From contig WVSP01000005.1 of assembly GCA_015689735.1 (NCBI GenBank), positions 1-64,000 on the forward strand: a DNA stretch of 64,000 nucleotides, in the 5' to 3' direction. The translations under genes and the position numbers were made by a program. This document shows positions 8,524-17,265 of this stretch, in pieces. The notes beneath the pieces were generated by a model. That model did no database searches and was not told where the DNA came from. It saw only the letters and a list, made by a program, of their open reading frames with translations. How positions within the stretch are numbered: the stretch's first letter is position 1; every line of letters starts with the position of its first letter. The DNA is from Rhodobacterales bacterium LSUCC0031. Lineage in GTDB: Bacteria; Pseudomonadota; Alphaproteobacteria; Rhodobacterales; Rhodobacteraceae.

Positions 8524-10047
8524 ATGACAAACCCGCTTTATGACGCGCTTTTTGCCCCGCATGAGGGCAAAACGACCCCGTTCCTGCATCTGCCCGATGG
8601 CAGCACGCTAAGCCATGGGGCGTTTTTGCAACAGGCCAATCAAATGGCTCATGCGCTCAGCGCGCTTGGCGTGACAGCGGGCGACCGGGTGGCCGTGCAT
8701 ATCGAAAAATCGCCGCAAGCCTTGGCGCTCTATGCTGCCTGCATCAAGGCAGGCATCGTGTTCTTACCGCTCAACACCGCCTACACGCCCAAGGAATTGG
8801 ACTATTTCGTGAGCGACAGCCAAGCCGCCGTCTTTGTCTGCGATCCCGGCGAGGCCGATGCCATGGCACCCATTGCATCGGCCGCAGGAGCCAAGTTGAT
8901 GACGCTGGGCGGCGATGGGCGTGGTCGTTTGACCGATCTGGCCGCAAGCCAGCCGACGCATTTCGCGGCGGTGGCGCGCGAGCCTGACGATCTGGCGGCG
9001 CTGCTCTACACCTCTGGAACAACGGGCCGCTCCAAGGGCGCGATGCTGACGCAAGAAAACCTCTTGTCCAATGCCCGCGCGCTGGTCGAGTGCTGGCACT
9101 TCACGGCAAAGGATGTCTTGCTGCACGCATTGCCGATCTTTCACAGCCATGGGCTATTCGTGGCCACGAATGTGATGCTTCTTGCAGGCGGCGCAATGAT
9201 CTTCTTGCCCAAGTTCGACCTTGAAACCGTGCTTGCGCGCCTGCCGCAGGCGACCAGCATGATGGGTGTGCCGACCTTTTACACACGGCTATTGGACGAT
9301 GCCCGCTTTGACCGCGATCTTGTCGGGCATATGCGGCTTTTCATCTCGGGCTCGGCCCCGCTTTTGGCCGAAACCCACCGCCAATTCGAAGCGCGCACCG
9401 GCCATCGTATCCTTGAGCGCTACGGGATGACCGAAACCTCGATGAACACCTCGAACCCCTACGAGGGCGACAGGCGGGCAGGCACGGTAGGCCACCCCCT
9501 GCCTGGCGTGGAGGTACGTGTCTGCGACCCGGCCACACATTCCGAACTGCCCGTGGGCGAAATCGGTGTGCTGCATGTGCGCGGGCCGAACGTCTTTAAA
9601 GGTTATTGGCGCATGCCCGAAAAAACGCGCGAGGAATTGCTGCCCGACGGCTGGTTCATCACCGGGGATTTGTCGCGTGTCGATACCGACGGCTATGTCA
9701 CCATCGTGGGGCGCGGCAAGGATCTGATCATCTCTGGCGGCTACAACATCTACCCCAAGGAGATCGAGCTGTTTCTCGACGCTCAACCGGGCGTCAAGGA
9801 GAGTGCCGTGATCGGCGCACCGCACCCCGATTTCGGCGAAAGCGTGGTGGCGGTTCTTGTCCCAGAGTCGGGGGCCAAAATCGATCTGGCGGCGATCGAA
9901 GCGGCGGCGCGCAATGAGCTAGCCGGCTTCAAACGCCCGCGGCGGTTCGAGATCCTCGATGTGCTTCCGCGCAACACGATGGGCAAGGTCCAGAAAAACG
10001 AACTGCGCGCGACCTATGGAACAGTGTTTCAGCCCAAAGCGAGCTGA
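8524..10047 (+). CDS. matB: Malonyl-CoA synthetase (MatB type)
   Basis: 507 residues, an ANL-superfamily ligase. Motifs: LYTSGTTGRSKGAML (P-loop), HMRLFISGSAPLLAETHR, ERYGMTETSMNTSNPY, GWFITGDL, and NTMGKVQKNELR with the adenylation Lys near the C-terminus. From memory the whole chain closely follows Rhodopseudomonas MatB, which forms malonyl-CoA or methylmalonyl-CoA from the free diacid, ATP and CoA. I chose ATG 8524 because AAGGA lies six bases upstream and MTNPLYDALF matches the family N-terminus; an in-frame ATG at 8506 is weaker. No standard malonyl-CoA decarboxylase (matA) is in the window. Confidence 0.88.
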   Translation: MTNPLYDALFAPHEGKTTPFLHLPDGSTLSHGAFLQQANQMAHALSALGVTAGDRVAVHIEKSPQALALYAACIKAGIVFLPLNTAYTPKELDYFVSDSQAAVFVCDPGEADAMAPIASAAGAKLMTLGGDGRGRLTDLAASQPTHFAAVAREPDDLAALLYTSGTTGRSKGAMLTQENLLSNARALVECWHFTAKDVLLHALPIFHSHGLFVATNVMLLAGGAMIFLPKFDLETVLARLPQATSMMGVPTFYTRLLDDARFDRDLVGHMRLFISGSAPLLAETHRQFEARTGHRILERYGMTETSMNTSNPYEGDRRAGTVGHPLPGVEVRVCDPATHSELPVGEIGVLHVRGPNVFKGYWRMPEKTREELLPDGWFITGDLSRVDTDGYVTIVGRGKDLIISGGYNIYPKEIELFLDAQPGVKESAVIGAPHPDFGESVVAVLVPESGAKIDLAAIEAAARNELAGFKRPRRFEILDVLPRNTMGKVQKNELRATYGTVFQPKAS

Positions 10048-10359
10048 TCGGCGTTGCGATGTGTGACAAGGCAGAGGCAGGGCATGCCCAACCTCTGCGC
10101 ATGATCATGGCACCGGGACGACGGCATCGAATGCTCAGATCTGGTCTCTGGGATTGTCGCGCGCGGCGCGAAAAACGCGATCAGAGGAGTAAATACAACA
10201 TCTTTTCATGCGATTTCTGCGATTAATGCGACTGCGACACGCACAGCGCATTGCCGGCAAGGCACACCAAAAAGATGAAATAGCTTGACTGAATACAGCT
10301 TTTATGAGTGAAGCTTATGTAAGAATTACAGATACGTGAATGCATCACGATACAGGTCA
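10048..10359. other. Intergenic region after matB
   Basis: No gene is seen. A hairpin at 10071-10098 (stem GCAGAGG/CCTCTGC with an inner GGGCATGCCC palindrome) could end matB transcription, though no U-run follows. The second half becomes visibly AT-rich toward the membrane-protein genes. TTGACT near 10284 is a weak -35 candidate with no convincing -10. Confidence 0.5.
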
Positions 10360-10806
10360 ATGAAACTCACCTTTCGCCTAGCGACCTTGCCAAGGTATTC
10401 CAAGGCTTTCTGGTTCAGCTATTTCTTCTGCATGACATGGGCCATTCTCGCGATTGCCTCCATCTATTTGTTTGCCCCGAACAACGATAATTTTCAAAAC
10501 TTGGACAATGTCGAAGCAGCGCTTTCTGTCAAACTTTCAGTTCGCAGGATCTTTGCAGTTTTGATCGGCGCAATCACGATTACCGTGTTGCTGTTTAGCC
10601 AAAGCAAATATCTCGACAAGGTTTTGATCTTTATCGCGGCGTGGATGTGGGCCGCATATATTGACGATTATTTGGTGATGTACCCCTATGTCTATGTTCC
10701 AGAGGAAATTTTTGCCCAGTTCGTTATCAAACTCAGACCTGTGATTGTGATCCTGGTTAGCTGGATGGCGTTCGAAAGTCACTTGCGCCGGGAAGCCGCA
10801 TTATGA
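10360..10806 (+). CDS. Hypothetical four-helix membrane protein (first of a tandem pair)
   Basis: I do not recognise the family. It has about 148 residues from the ATG at 10360 (an in-frame GTG is at 10336), with four hydrophobic segments at about 18-38, 60-78, 86-103 and 122-137. A YIDD motif follows the third segment, and a basic C-terminus (SHLRREAAL) is probably cytoplasmic. It overlaps the next gene by four bases (ATGA), so the two are translationally coupled. That gene has the same topology and an equivalent SID motif, suggesting tandem duplication. The coding region is much more AT-rich than its neighbours, which fits horizontal acquisition. Confidence 0.65.
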   Translation: MKLTFRLATLPRYSKAFWFSYFFCMTWAILAIASIYLFAPNNDNFQNLDNVEAALSVKLSVRRIFAVLIGAITITVLLFSQSKYLDKVLIFIAAWMWAAYIDDYLVMYPYVYVPEEIFAQFVIKLRPVIVILVSWMAFESHLRREAAL

Positions 10807-11285
10807 CCAAGAAGAAGCTGAGCAAAGAAGAAATCGACACAATCCTTGGGTCGTTCGGCGTGGAAGACCTGAGCATGCGCTCGATTTGGCGGCAGTCACG
10901 CTGGTTCCAGGCAGCATACATTTTTCTCAACTTGTATGTCATCGCGTACATCGTGACCGCGAGCTTTTTACCAGATATGATCTTCCAAGAAGGTGTGACG
11001 AAGCGCATATACGAAAATTATGCGCATTTGATTACAGAAAGAGCGCTGATTGGCCTGATCTTGATCTTTCTTTTCAACGTATGTTTCCTTTTGACCAATA
11101 GTTTCCGCTTTGTTGCGCTAGTCTGTTTTTCCTATTTGCTCAACGCGTCGATCGATGTCTTCACGATCTTTGCGCCATTCTTTGATCTTGGGAAATTCAA
11201 TATTGCGACACTCTATTATTGGCTTTGTCCAGCAAGCCTTGTTGCGATCCTCGTTTGCATCTGGACCTTTGACCCCGATTTTTGA
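10803..11285 (+). CDS. Hypothetical four-helix membrane protein (second of a tandem pair)
   Basis: 160 residues of unknown family. A charged N-terminus (KKKLSKEEIDTILGSFG) is followed by four hydrophobic segments at about 36-55, 80-98, 102-118 and 138-154. An ASID motif follows the third, and a conserved Pro begins the fourth, as in the upstream protein. It starts inside the upstream stop codon (ATGA). The two products may form a hetero-oligomer, but this is inference. The gene ends about 270 bases from the 3' end of tRNA-Arg, a typical place for acquired DNA. Confidence 0.65.
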   Translation: MTKKKLSKEEIDTILGSFGVEDLSMRSIWRQSRWFQAAYIFLNLYVIAYIVTASFLPDMIFQEGVTKRIYENYAHLITERALIGLILIFLFNVCFLLTNSFRFVALVCFSYLLNASIDVFTIFAPFFDLGKFNIATLYYWLCPASLVAILVCIWTFDPDF

Positions 11286-11556
11286 TGCTCAAGAACCAAG
11301 CTCGCGGGATAATGGTGCTTGGTCAAGCGGTCGAAAGCTGCGACCTCGTGATCGTCGTGGCAGGCCAATGAGCGATTGATCATCAAATCTATCGCTGCAC
11401 CATTGAGCACGGTGATGATCGCAAGCGCTGACGCAAACGCGGTTGCAAGAAAAACAGTGGTTCTCACCTGGCGCCAAAGCGGCCGTTCGGCTGCGACGAC
11501 CTCAAGGAATTCAGGTACGCACACCTGCGCCCACGGCTCTTTTCATTGTTGGTAAA

Positions 11557-11633
<77 letters not shown>

Positions 11634-11692
11634 AACTCCTGCGGGGTATAGCCCCCTGCCCCAGATGCCGCAACGGGAAATGCGGGCAGCGC

Positions 11693-12826
11693 CTACTGGG
11701 CGGCTTGCGCTTCGGCGGCGCGGGCGGCCTCGAGTGCGGCGGCCTTTTTCTCGACCTGTTCGACGATGTGTTCGATCATCTGGTCGTTCGAAAGCTTGTG
11801 GCTTTGCTTGCCCGCAAGATAGACCATACCCGACCCTGCCCCGCCGCCGGTAAAGCCCACATCGGTCATCAGCGCCTCGCCCGGCCCGTTGACCACGCAG
11901 CCGATGATCGAAAGGCTCATGGGCGTCTTGATGTGTTCCAGCCGCTTTTCCAGCGCCTCGACCGTCTTGATCACGTCGAAACCCTGACGCGCGCAAGACG
12001 GACAGGAGATGATGTTGACGCCCCGGTGGCGCAGGCCCAGCGACTTGAGGATCTCGAAGCCGACCTTGACCTCTTCGACCGGATCGGCCGACAGGCTGAC
12101 GCGGATGGTGTCGCCGATCCCCGCCCACAAAAGACTGCCAAGACCGATCGCCGATTTGATCGTACCGGACATCAAGCCGCCGGCTTCCGTAATGCCCAGA
12201 TGGATCGGCGCGTCGGTCGCTTCGGCCAGGCCTTGGTAGGCGGCAGCGGCAAGGAAAACGTCAGAGGCTTTGCACGAAATCTTGAATTCGTGGAAATCAT
12301 TGTCCTGCAAGATGCGGATATGATCGAGGCCGCTTTCGATCATCGCCTCGGGGCATGGTTCGCCGTATTTGTCGAGCAGATGCTTCTCGAGGCTGCCGGC
12401 ATTGACGCCGATGCGGATCGAACAGCCATGATCGCGCGCGGCGCGGATCACCTCCCGCACGCGGGAGGCGTCGCCGATATTGCCCGGGTTGATCCTGAGG
12501 CAGGCGGCCCCCGCCTCGGCGGCCTCGATGGCGCGTTTGTAGTGGAAATGGATATCGGCCACGATCGGCACCGGGCTTTCGCGCACGATCTCGTGGAGGG
12601 CGCGGGAACTGTCCTGATCGGGGACCGAGACGCGCACGATATCGGCACCCGCATCGGCGCAGCGCTGCACTTGGTCGATTGTCGCCCTCACATCGGTGGT
12701 CAGCGTATTGGTCATGGTTTGCACGCTGATCGGTGCGTCACCGCCCACCGCCACGGGGCCGACATGGATCTGGCGGCTTTTGCGACGCGCGATGGAACGC
12801 CAAGGTCTGATCGGGTTATGTGACAT
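11693..12826 (-). CDS. ispG: 4-hydroxy-3-methylbut-2-enyl diphosphate synthase (flavodoxin)
   Basis: 377 residues. GcpE/IspG makes HMBPP from methylerythritol cyclodiphosphate in the MEP isoprenoid pathway, using a [4Fe-4S] cluster. The N-terminal TIM-barrel part includes [17 protein letters not shown] and RVSVPD. Cluster Cys ligands are visible in [12 protein letters not shown] and [11 protein letters not shown] near the C-terminus. The length and both motifs are standard. It is followed at its 3' side by tRNA-Arg on the same strand and preceded by the rodZ-like gene. Confidence 0.95.
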   Translation of the reverse strand: MSHNPIRPWRSIARRKSRQIHVGPVAVGGDAPISVQTMTNTLTTDVRATIDQVQRCADAGADIVRVSVPDQDSSRALHEIVRESPVPIVADIHFHYKRAIEAAEAGAACLRINPGNIGDASRVREVIRAARDHGCSIRIGVNAGSLEKHLLDKYGEPCPEAMIESGLDHIRILQDNDFHEFKISCKASDVFLAAAAYQGLAEATDAPIHLGITEAGGLMSGTIKSAIGLGSLLWAGIGDTIRVSLSADPVEEVKVGFEILKSLGLRHRGVNIISCPSCARQGFDVIKTVEALEKRLEHIKTPMSLSIIGCVVNGPGEALMTDVGFTGGGAGSGMVYLAGKQSHKLSNDQMIEHIVEQVEKKAAALEAARAAEAQAAQ

Positions 12827-12924
12827 GCGCGGGCCTTTTCGCTCGTCCGTGAGGATTTGGCGCTAGGATAACCATGTCAGACGAACTGGACAACGGGGCA
12901 GTGTCAGAGCGTGACACCCTGCCG

Positions 12925-14142
12925 TCAGTTTCCGTCGGCCGCACCGATCACGAGGGCGGCAACCTCGGGCAGGTCAGGATCAATGGCGGCATTCGCCATG
13001 CTAAAGCTGGCCGTCACGGCGTCCGCTGTTAGGGCGATATCGCGCACAACTGATGCACCCGGCCCTGCGGGACCAAATGTCACGCCATTCACCATGAAAT
13101 AGACCGACCCCGCATTGCCCGAACGCAGGACCGGCGGTGCCTCGCCCGAGAGGGCAACCGTGTAGCTGTCACCGCGATTGAGCGTGCCTTCGAACACGGT
13201 CTCCCCAGAGGCGGCGCTGACCCTGATCCATGACGGGCGCACGGCGAAAACCACCAACTCGTCATTGCGCGCCGCGGTCACCTGCACGGCCGGGCCGGGT
13301 ACTTGCTGTTGGGCTGTTGCCACAGCCTCGGGCTGGCGGGTGATTTGGGAAGCAGGGCCGATCGCACCTACGGTATCGGGATCGAGGGTCGCCAAGGCAC
13401 CATCGCGAGGCGTCAATACCGGCGCATCCAACGCCTGTGGGCGGTACATGCGCGGTGCATCATCCATTGCAGGCATTGTCACGCCGAGATCTTGGGCGAT
13501 GTCAAAGTTGCCCGCACGCGCGCCAGACAAGGGATCAAGGACAGCCAAGGGCATGGGGGCATCATCAATCGGCGCGATCTGAAGTCGCTGGATGTCATGC
13601 AGCACCGCCCAAGCGCCGTAGCCGATCCCCAAGACCAGCGCGACGAGAACCGCAGCCGATCCCAATGCACCTGGCTCGATCCCGGCGAAGGGGCTTTGCT
13701 TGCTGGGCGCGAAATTGATCCGGCTGCCTGCGATCACCTCGTTGGGATCGACAAGGCGCGGAATTTGGGACGGCGCGCGCTTGACGGATTGCCCCTGCGG
13801 GGCGCTGCCATCGTGAACACCAAAAAATCCGGTCTCGGCGCAAAAACGGCGATAGCTCCATTCCGGGTCAATCCCCAGATAGCGCGCATAAGATCGGACA
13901 TACCCTGCGATAAAACCTTGGCTGGAAAATGCACCGACATCGCCATTCTCAATCGCTGCGATATATGCGGCGCGGATCTTGAGTTCGCGTTCGACATCAA
14001 GCAGCGATTTGCCCATCGTCGCGCGCTCGCCGCGCAACAGGTCGCCCAAGGGAACATCCGTGATATCATAGCCGTCAAAGCCACCGGCAGGCGCAGCAAC
14101 GCGATGTACATCGTCAGCCAGCTGATCTTGTTCCTGCCCCAT
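12925..14142 (-). CDS. RodZ-like helix-turn-helix membrane protein with DUF4115
   Basis: 405 residues. An N-terminal HTH_25 domain covers about 28-100 (LGDLLRGERATMGKSLLDVE, IENGDVGAFSSQGFIAGYVR, ARYLGID). One membrane helix lies at about 165-182 (SAAVLVALVLGIGYGAWAVL). A periplasmic C-terminal DUF4115 (RodZ_C) domain follows, ending VRDIALTADAVTASF. RodZ links MreB filaments to the membrane for rod shape. In many alphaproteobacteria it lies just upstream of ispG, as here. The Pro/Ala-rich middle is probably unstructured. Confidence 0.85.
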   Translation of the reverse strand: MGQEQDQLADDVHRVAAPAGGFDGYDITDVPLGDLLRGERATMGKSLLDVERELKIRAAYIAAIENGDVGAFSSQGFIAGYVRSYARYLGIDPEWSYRRFCAETGFFGVHDGSAPQGQSVKRAPSQIPRLVDPNEVIAGSRINFAPSKQSPFAGIEPGALGSAAVLVALVLGIGYGAWAVLHDIQRLQIAPIDDAPMPLAVLDPLSGARAGNFDIAQDLGVTMPAMDDAPRMYRPQALDAPVLTPRDGALATLDPDTVGAIGPASQITRQPEAVATAQQQVPGPAVQVTAARNDELVVFAVRPSWIRVSAASGETVFEGTLNRGDSYTVALSGEAPPVLRSGNAGSVYFMVNGVTFGPAGPGASVVRDIALTADAVTASFSMANAAIDPDLPEVAALVIGAADGN

Positions 14143-14304
14143 CTACCACTCACATGCGCTGCGGTCGTTCTTTGATCCACCATATCGTGGTTCAAGCACC
14201 GCTTACCCCAGTTACCCCATGCCGATCGGAAGTGATTCCCGCATACTTCCGTTGACACGGGCAGCCTAACATGGCGCTGCGGTTCAGGAAACAACCAGAT
14301 CGTG

Positions 14305-15528
14305 CTATCCGGCCAACTCGGCACGATTCAGCGCACAATGGCTCCAGAGTGCGTCCATGGCGCGCACCAGCGCATCCATCGCCTTGGGGTCATGCACGGG
14401 TGACGGTGTAAAGCGCAGACGCTCGGTGCCACGCGGCACAGTGGGGTAATTGATCGGCTGCACGTAGATGCCGAACTCCGACAACAACATGTCCGAGATT
14501 TTCTTGGTGTGAACGGGGTCGCCCACGATCACCGGCACGATATGCGACCCATGATCGATGATCGGCAAGCCAAGCCCTTTGAGGCGCAGCTTAAGAACCG
14601 CCGCGCGCTCTTGGTGGAGATCGCGCAGGGCCTGATCGGTCTTGAGGTGGCGCACACTGGCCGCCGCCCCGGCAGCCACGGCAGGCGGGATCGAGGTGGT
14701 AAAGATAAAGCCCGGCGCGTAACTGCGGATCGCGTCGCACATTTTTGCACTGGCAGCGATATAGCCGCCCATCACGCCGTAAGCCTTTCCAAGTGTACCG
14801 TTTATGATGTCGATCTGGTCCATCAGTCCGAGCTTTTCGGCTACGCCACCACCACGCGGGCCGTAAAGCCCCACCGCATGCACCTCGTCGAGATAGGTCA
14901 GCGCGCCGAATTCGCGGGCGAGTGCCACGATCTCGGCGATGGGGCCGAAATCGCCATCCATGGAATAGACGCTCTCGAAGGCGATGAGCTTGGGGGCTGC
15001 GGGATCGTCGGCGGCGAGTTTCGCGCGCAGATCGGCCAAATCATTGTGTTTGAAGATGCGCTTGGCCCCGCCATTGCGGCGGATCCCCTCAATCATCGAA
15101 GCATGATTCAAGGCATCCGAATAGATGATGAGCCCCGGAAACAGGATGGGCAGCGTCGAGAGCGTTGCGTCGTTGGCAATATAGGCCGAAGTAAAGACCA
15201 ACGCGCCCTCTTTGCCGTGCAGATCGGCCAATTCCGCCTCAAGCTCTTTGTGATAAACCGTGGTTCCCGAGATATTGCGCGTGCCGCCCGAGCCTGCGCC
15301 GGTTGCCGCGAGCGCCTCGTGCATGGCATCCAATACGACCGGGTGCTGGCCCATGCCGAGGTAATCATTGCCGCACCAGACGGTAATGTCTTGCGTGCTG
15401 CCATCGGGTTTTTTCCAGACAGCATGGGGAAACTGGCCACGACGGCGCTCGATATCGATGAAGGTGCGATAGCGCCCCTCGGCATGTAGGCGGCCCAAAG
15501 CCGCATCGAGCGCATTGTCATAATCCAC
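14305..15528 (-). CDS. hemA: 5-aminolevulinate synthase
   Basis: 407 residues from the GTG start, the length of Rhodobacter HemA. It condenses glycine and succinyl-CoA, the first step of C4-pathway tetrapyrrole synthesis. [50 protein letters not shown] and [11 protein letters not shown] (PLP Lys) are all present. I chose GTG 15528 because AAGGAGAG lies 8 bases upstream and the product then begins (M)[13 protein letters not shown] as in relatives; an upstream in-frame ATG at 15600 would add a poorly conserved tail. An FnrL-type box lies about 130 bases upstream. Confidence 0.95.
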   Translation of the reverse strand: MDYDNALDAALGRLHAEGRYRTFIDIERRRGQFPHAVWKKPDGSTQDITVWCGNDYLGMGQHPVVLDAMHEALAATGAGSGGTRNISGTTVYHKELEAELADLHGKEGALVFTSAYIANDATLSTLPILFPGLIIYSDALNHASMIEGIRRNGGAKRIFKHNDLADLRAKLAADDPAAPKLIAFESVYSMDGDFGPIAEIVALAREFGALTYLDEVHAVGLYGPRGGGVAEKLGLMDQIDIINGTLGKAYGVMGGYIAASAKMCDAIRSYAPGFIFTTSIPPAVAAGAAASVRHLKTDQALRDLHQERAAVLKLRLKGLGLPIIDHGSHIVPVIVGDPVHTKKISDMLLSEFGIYVQPINYPTVPRGTERLRFTPSPVHDPKAMDALVRAMDALWSHCALNRAELAG

Positions 15529-15657
15529 TGGCTGTCTCTCCTTTTCCGGCGCGCCTGGTCGGGCTGCGGCTGTCAAAGACGCTTGCTTTCGTTCTGTCAT
15601 GCGACATAGGCCGCGATGCCCTCAAGGGAAAAGTTACAAAATGCCGCGCATCACACC

Positions 15658-15671
15658 TTGATCTCGATCAA
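15658..15671. promoter_or_regulatory. FnrL/FNR box upstream of hemA
   Basis: TTGATCTCGATCAA is a perfect match to the FNR consensus TTGAT-N4-ATCAA. It sits in the divergent gap between hemA and the M20 peptidase gene, about 130 bases before the hemA start. FnrL activation of hemA at low oxygen is known in Rhodobacter sphaeroides. The site is about 90 bases before the peptidase start and could act on that gene too. Confidence 0.8.
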
Positions 15672-15756
15672 CCCGCATGGGGGCTGACGCTGGCTGGACA
15701 TTTGCAATCATGCGGTATCTGCTTGCGCCAAAGACGACCACATCGGAGTGCGCCGC

Positions 15757-17133
15757 ATGTCGCTTGATGCCATCCTTGCCCGTATCGACACCGATCTTGA
15801 CCCGGCCATTGCGCGACTTTTCGCGCTTTTGCGGATCCCCTCGATCTCGACCGATCCAGCCCATATGCGCGACGTGCGCACAGCCGCCGATTGGCTGCGC
15901 GATGATCTGGCCAGCATGGGCTTTCAGGCCGCGGTCCATGACACACCGGGTCATCCAATGGTCGTTGCCCACATGGATGGTCCGGGGCCGCATGTGCTGT
16001 TTTACGGCCATTACGATGTGCAGCCTGTCGATCCCTTGTCGCTTTGGCATCGCGCGCCTTTCGATCCGGCGCTGGAAGAGACGCCGAAGGGGACCGTGAT
16101 CCGCGCGCGCGGTGCGGCCGACGACAAGGGGCAGCTGATGACCTTTCTCGAGGCCTGCCGCGCGATCATCGCGGAAACGGGCTCCCTGCCCTGCAAGGTG
16201 ACCGTGTTCCTCGAGGGGGAGGAGGAATCGGGCTCGCCCTCGCTGGTGCCGTATTTACGCGAACACGCCGATATGCTGCGCGCCGATCTTGCCTTGATCT
16301 GCGACACCGGGCTGTTTTCCGACGATGTGCCGGCCATCACCACCCAGCTGCGCGGGCTCTTGGGTGAAGAGGTCGTTATCACCGGGCCGCGGATCGACTT
16401 GCATTCGGGCATGTATGGCGGGATCGCGATGAACCCGATCCGGGTGCTGAGCCGCATCTTGGCCGGTCTGCATGACGATCAGGGCCGGGTACAGGTGCCG
16501 GGATTTTACGATGGTGTCGAAGAACTGTCGCCAGAGTTGCGCGCGCAGTGGGCAGGCTTGGGTTTTGACGACACGGCCTTTTTGGGTGAGGTCGGGCTGT
16601 CGCATCCGGCGGGCGAGGTTGGGCGCACGGGGCTGGAGATGATCTGGTCGCGCCCCACGGCCGAGGTGAACGGGATCACCGGCGGCTATACGGGAGCGGG
16701 CTTCAAGACCGTGCTGCCCGCGCAGGCTTCGGCCAAGGTGTCGTTCCGGCTGGTGGCAGGGCAAGACCCGCTCAAGCTGCGCGAGGCATTCCGCGCCTGG
16801 GTGCGCGCGCAATTGCCCCCCGATTGCAGCGTGACCTTCCACGACCACGGCGCAAGCCCGGCCAGCCGGATGGACATCACCCACCCTGCTTTTGAGATCG
16901 CGCGGCGCGCGCTGTCACAGGAATGGCCGGGCGAGGCGGCCTTTATCGGTGGTGGCGGTTCGATCCCCGTGGCGGGCTATTTCAAGCAAATCCTGGGAAT
17001 GGATTCGATCCTCGCCGGGTTCGGCAAGGATGACGACGCGATCCACAGCCCCAACGAGAAATACGATCTGTCGAGCTTCCATCGCGGCACGCGGGCCTGG
17101 GCGCGCATCCTGACGGGTATCGCGGGGGCCTGA
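15757..17133 (+). CDS. M20 family metallopeptidase (dipeptidase)
   Basis: 458 residues. The zinc ligands are in LFYGHYDVQP (His, Asp), RGAADDKGQ (bridging Asp), EGEEESGSPS (general base and ligand Glu), ALICDTG (Asp) and a C-terminal His in KDDDAIHSPNE. These define the M20A/ArgE-DapE-dipeptidase group with its central dimerisation domain. The likely role is cytoplasmic hydrolysis of dipeptides or acyl-amino acids. GGAG eight bases before 15757 decides the start over an in-frame GTG at 15748. It is followed by a double-hairpin repeat. Confidence 0.88.
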   Translation: MSLDAILARIDTDLDPAIARLFALLRIPSISTDPAHMRDVRTAADWLRDDLASMGFQAAVHDTPGHPMVVAHMDGPGPHVLFYGHYDVQPVDPLSLWHRAPFDPALEETPKGTVIRARGAADDKGQLMTFLEACRAIIAETGSLPCKVTVFLEGEEESGSPSLVPYLREHADMLRADLALICDTGLFSDDVPAITTQLRGLLGEEVVITGPRIDLHSGMYGGIAMNPIRVLSRILAGLHDDQGRVQVPGFYDGVEELSPELRAQWAGLGFDDTAFLGEVGLSHPAGEVGRTGLEMIWSRPTAEVNGITGGYTGAGFKTVLPAQASAKVSFRLVAGQDPLKLREAFRAWVRAQLPPDCSVTFHDHGASPASRMDITHPAFEIARRALSQEWPGEAAFIGGGGSIPVAGYFKQILGMDSILAGFGKDDDAIHSPNEKYDLSSFHRGTRAWARILTGIAGA

Positions 17134-17141
17134 GGGCGCAT

Positions 17142-17205
17142 GGGGGCGCTGCCCCCGCCGCGCCTTTGGCGCGCCTCCCCCGGGATATTTTTGAAACAGA
17201 GAAGC
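17142..17205. repeat. Rhodobacteraceae-type double-hairpin intergenic repeat (probable terminator)
   Basis: Two adjacent hairpins, GGGGGC/GCCCCC (17142-17156) and CGCGCC-TTT-GGCGCG (17159-17173), are followed by CCTCCCCCGGGATATTTTTG and AGAGAAGC. I recall this composite, especially the CCCCCGGGATATTTTTG tail, as a very common intergenic element after genes in this family. Here it ends the M20 peptidase gene and lies between convergent genes. I saw only one copy in the window. Confidence 0.65.
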
Positions 17206-17265
17206 AAGGTCCGGCGAAGGTGAGCGGCGTGGGCTTTGTCATGTCTGCGTGAAGAAGGACGGAAC

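Noticed and set aside
11216-11524. Open frame of 102 codons on the minus strand between the membrane-protein pair and tRNA-Arg, with one hydrophobic segment
   Set aside because: It overlaps the 3' end of the second membrane-protein gene, has no clear ribosome site and no recognised family. It could be a remnant of acquired DNA, but support is too weak to call a gene.
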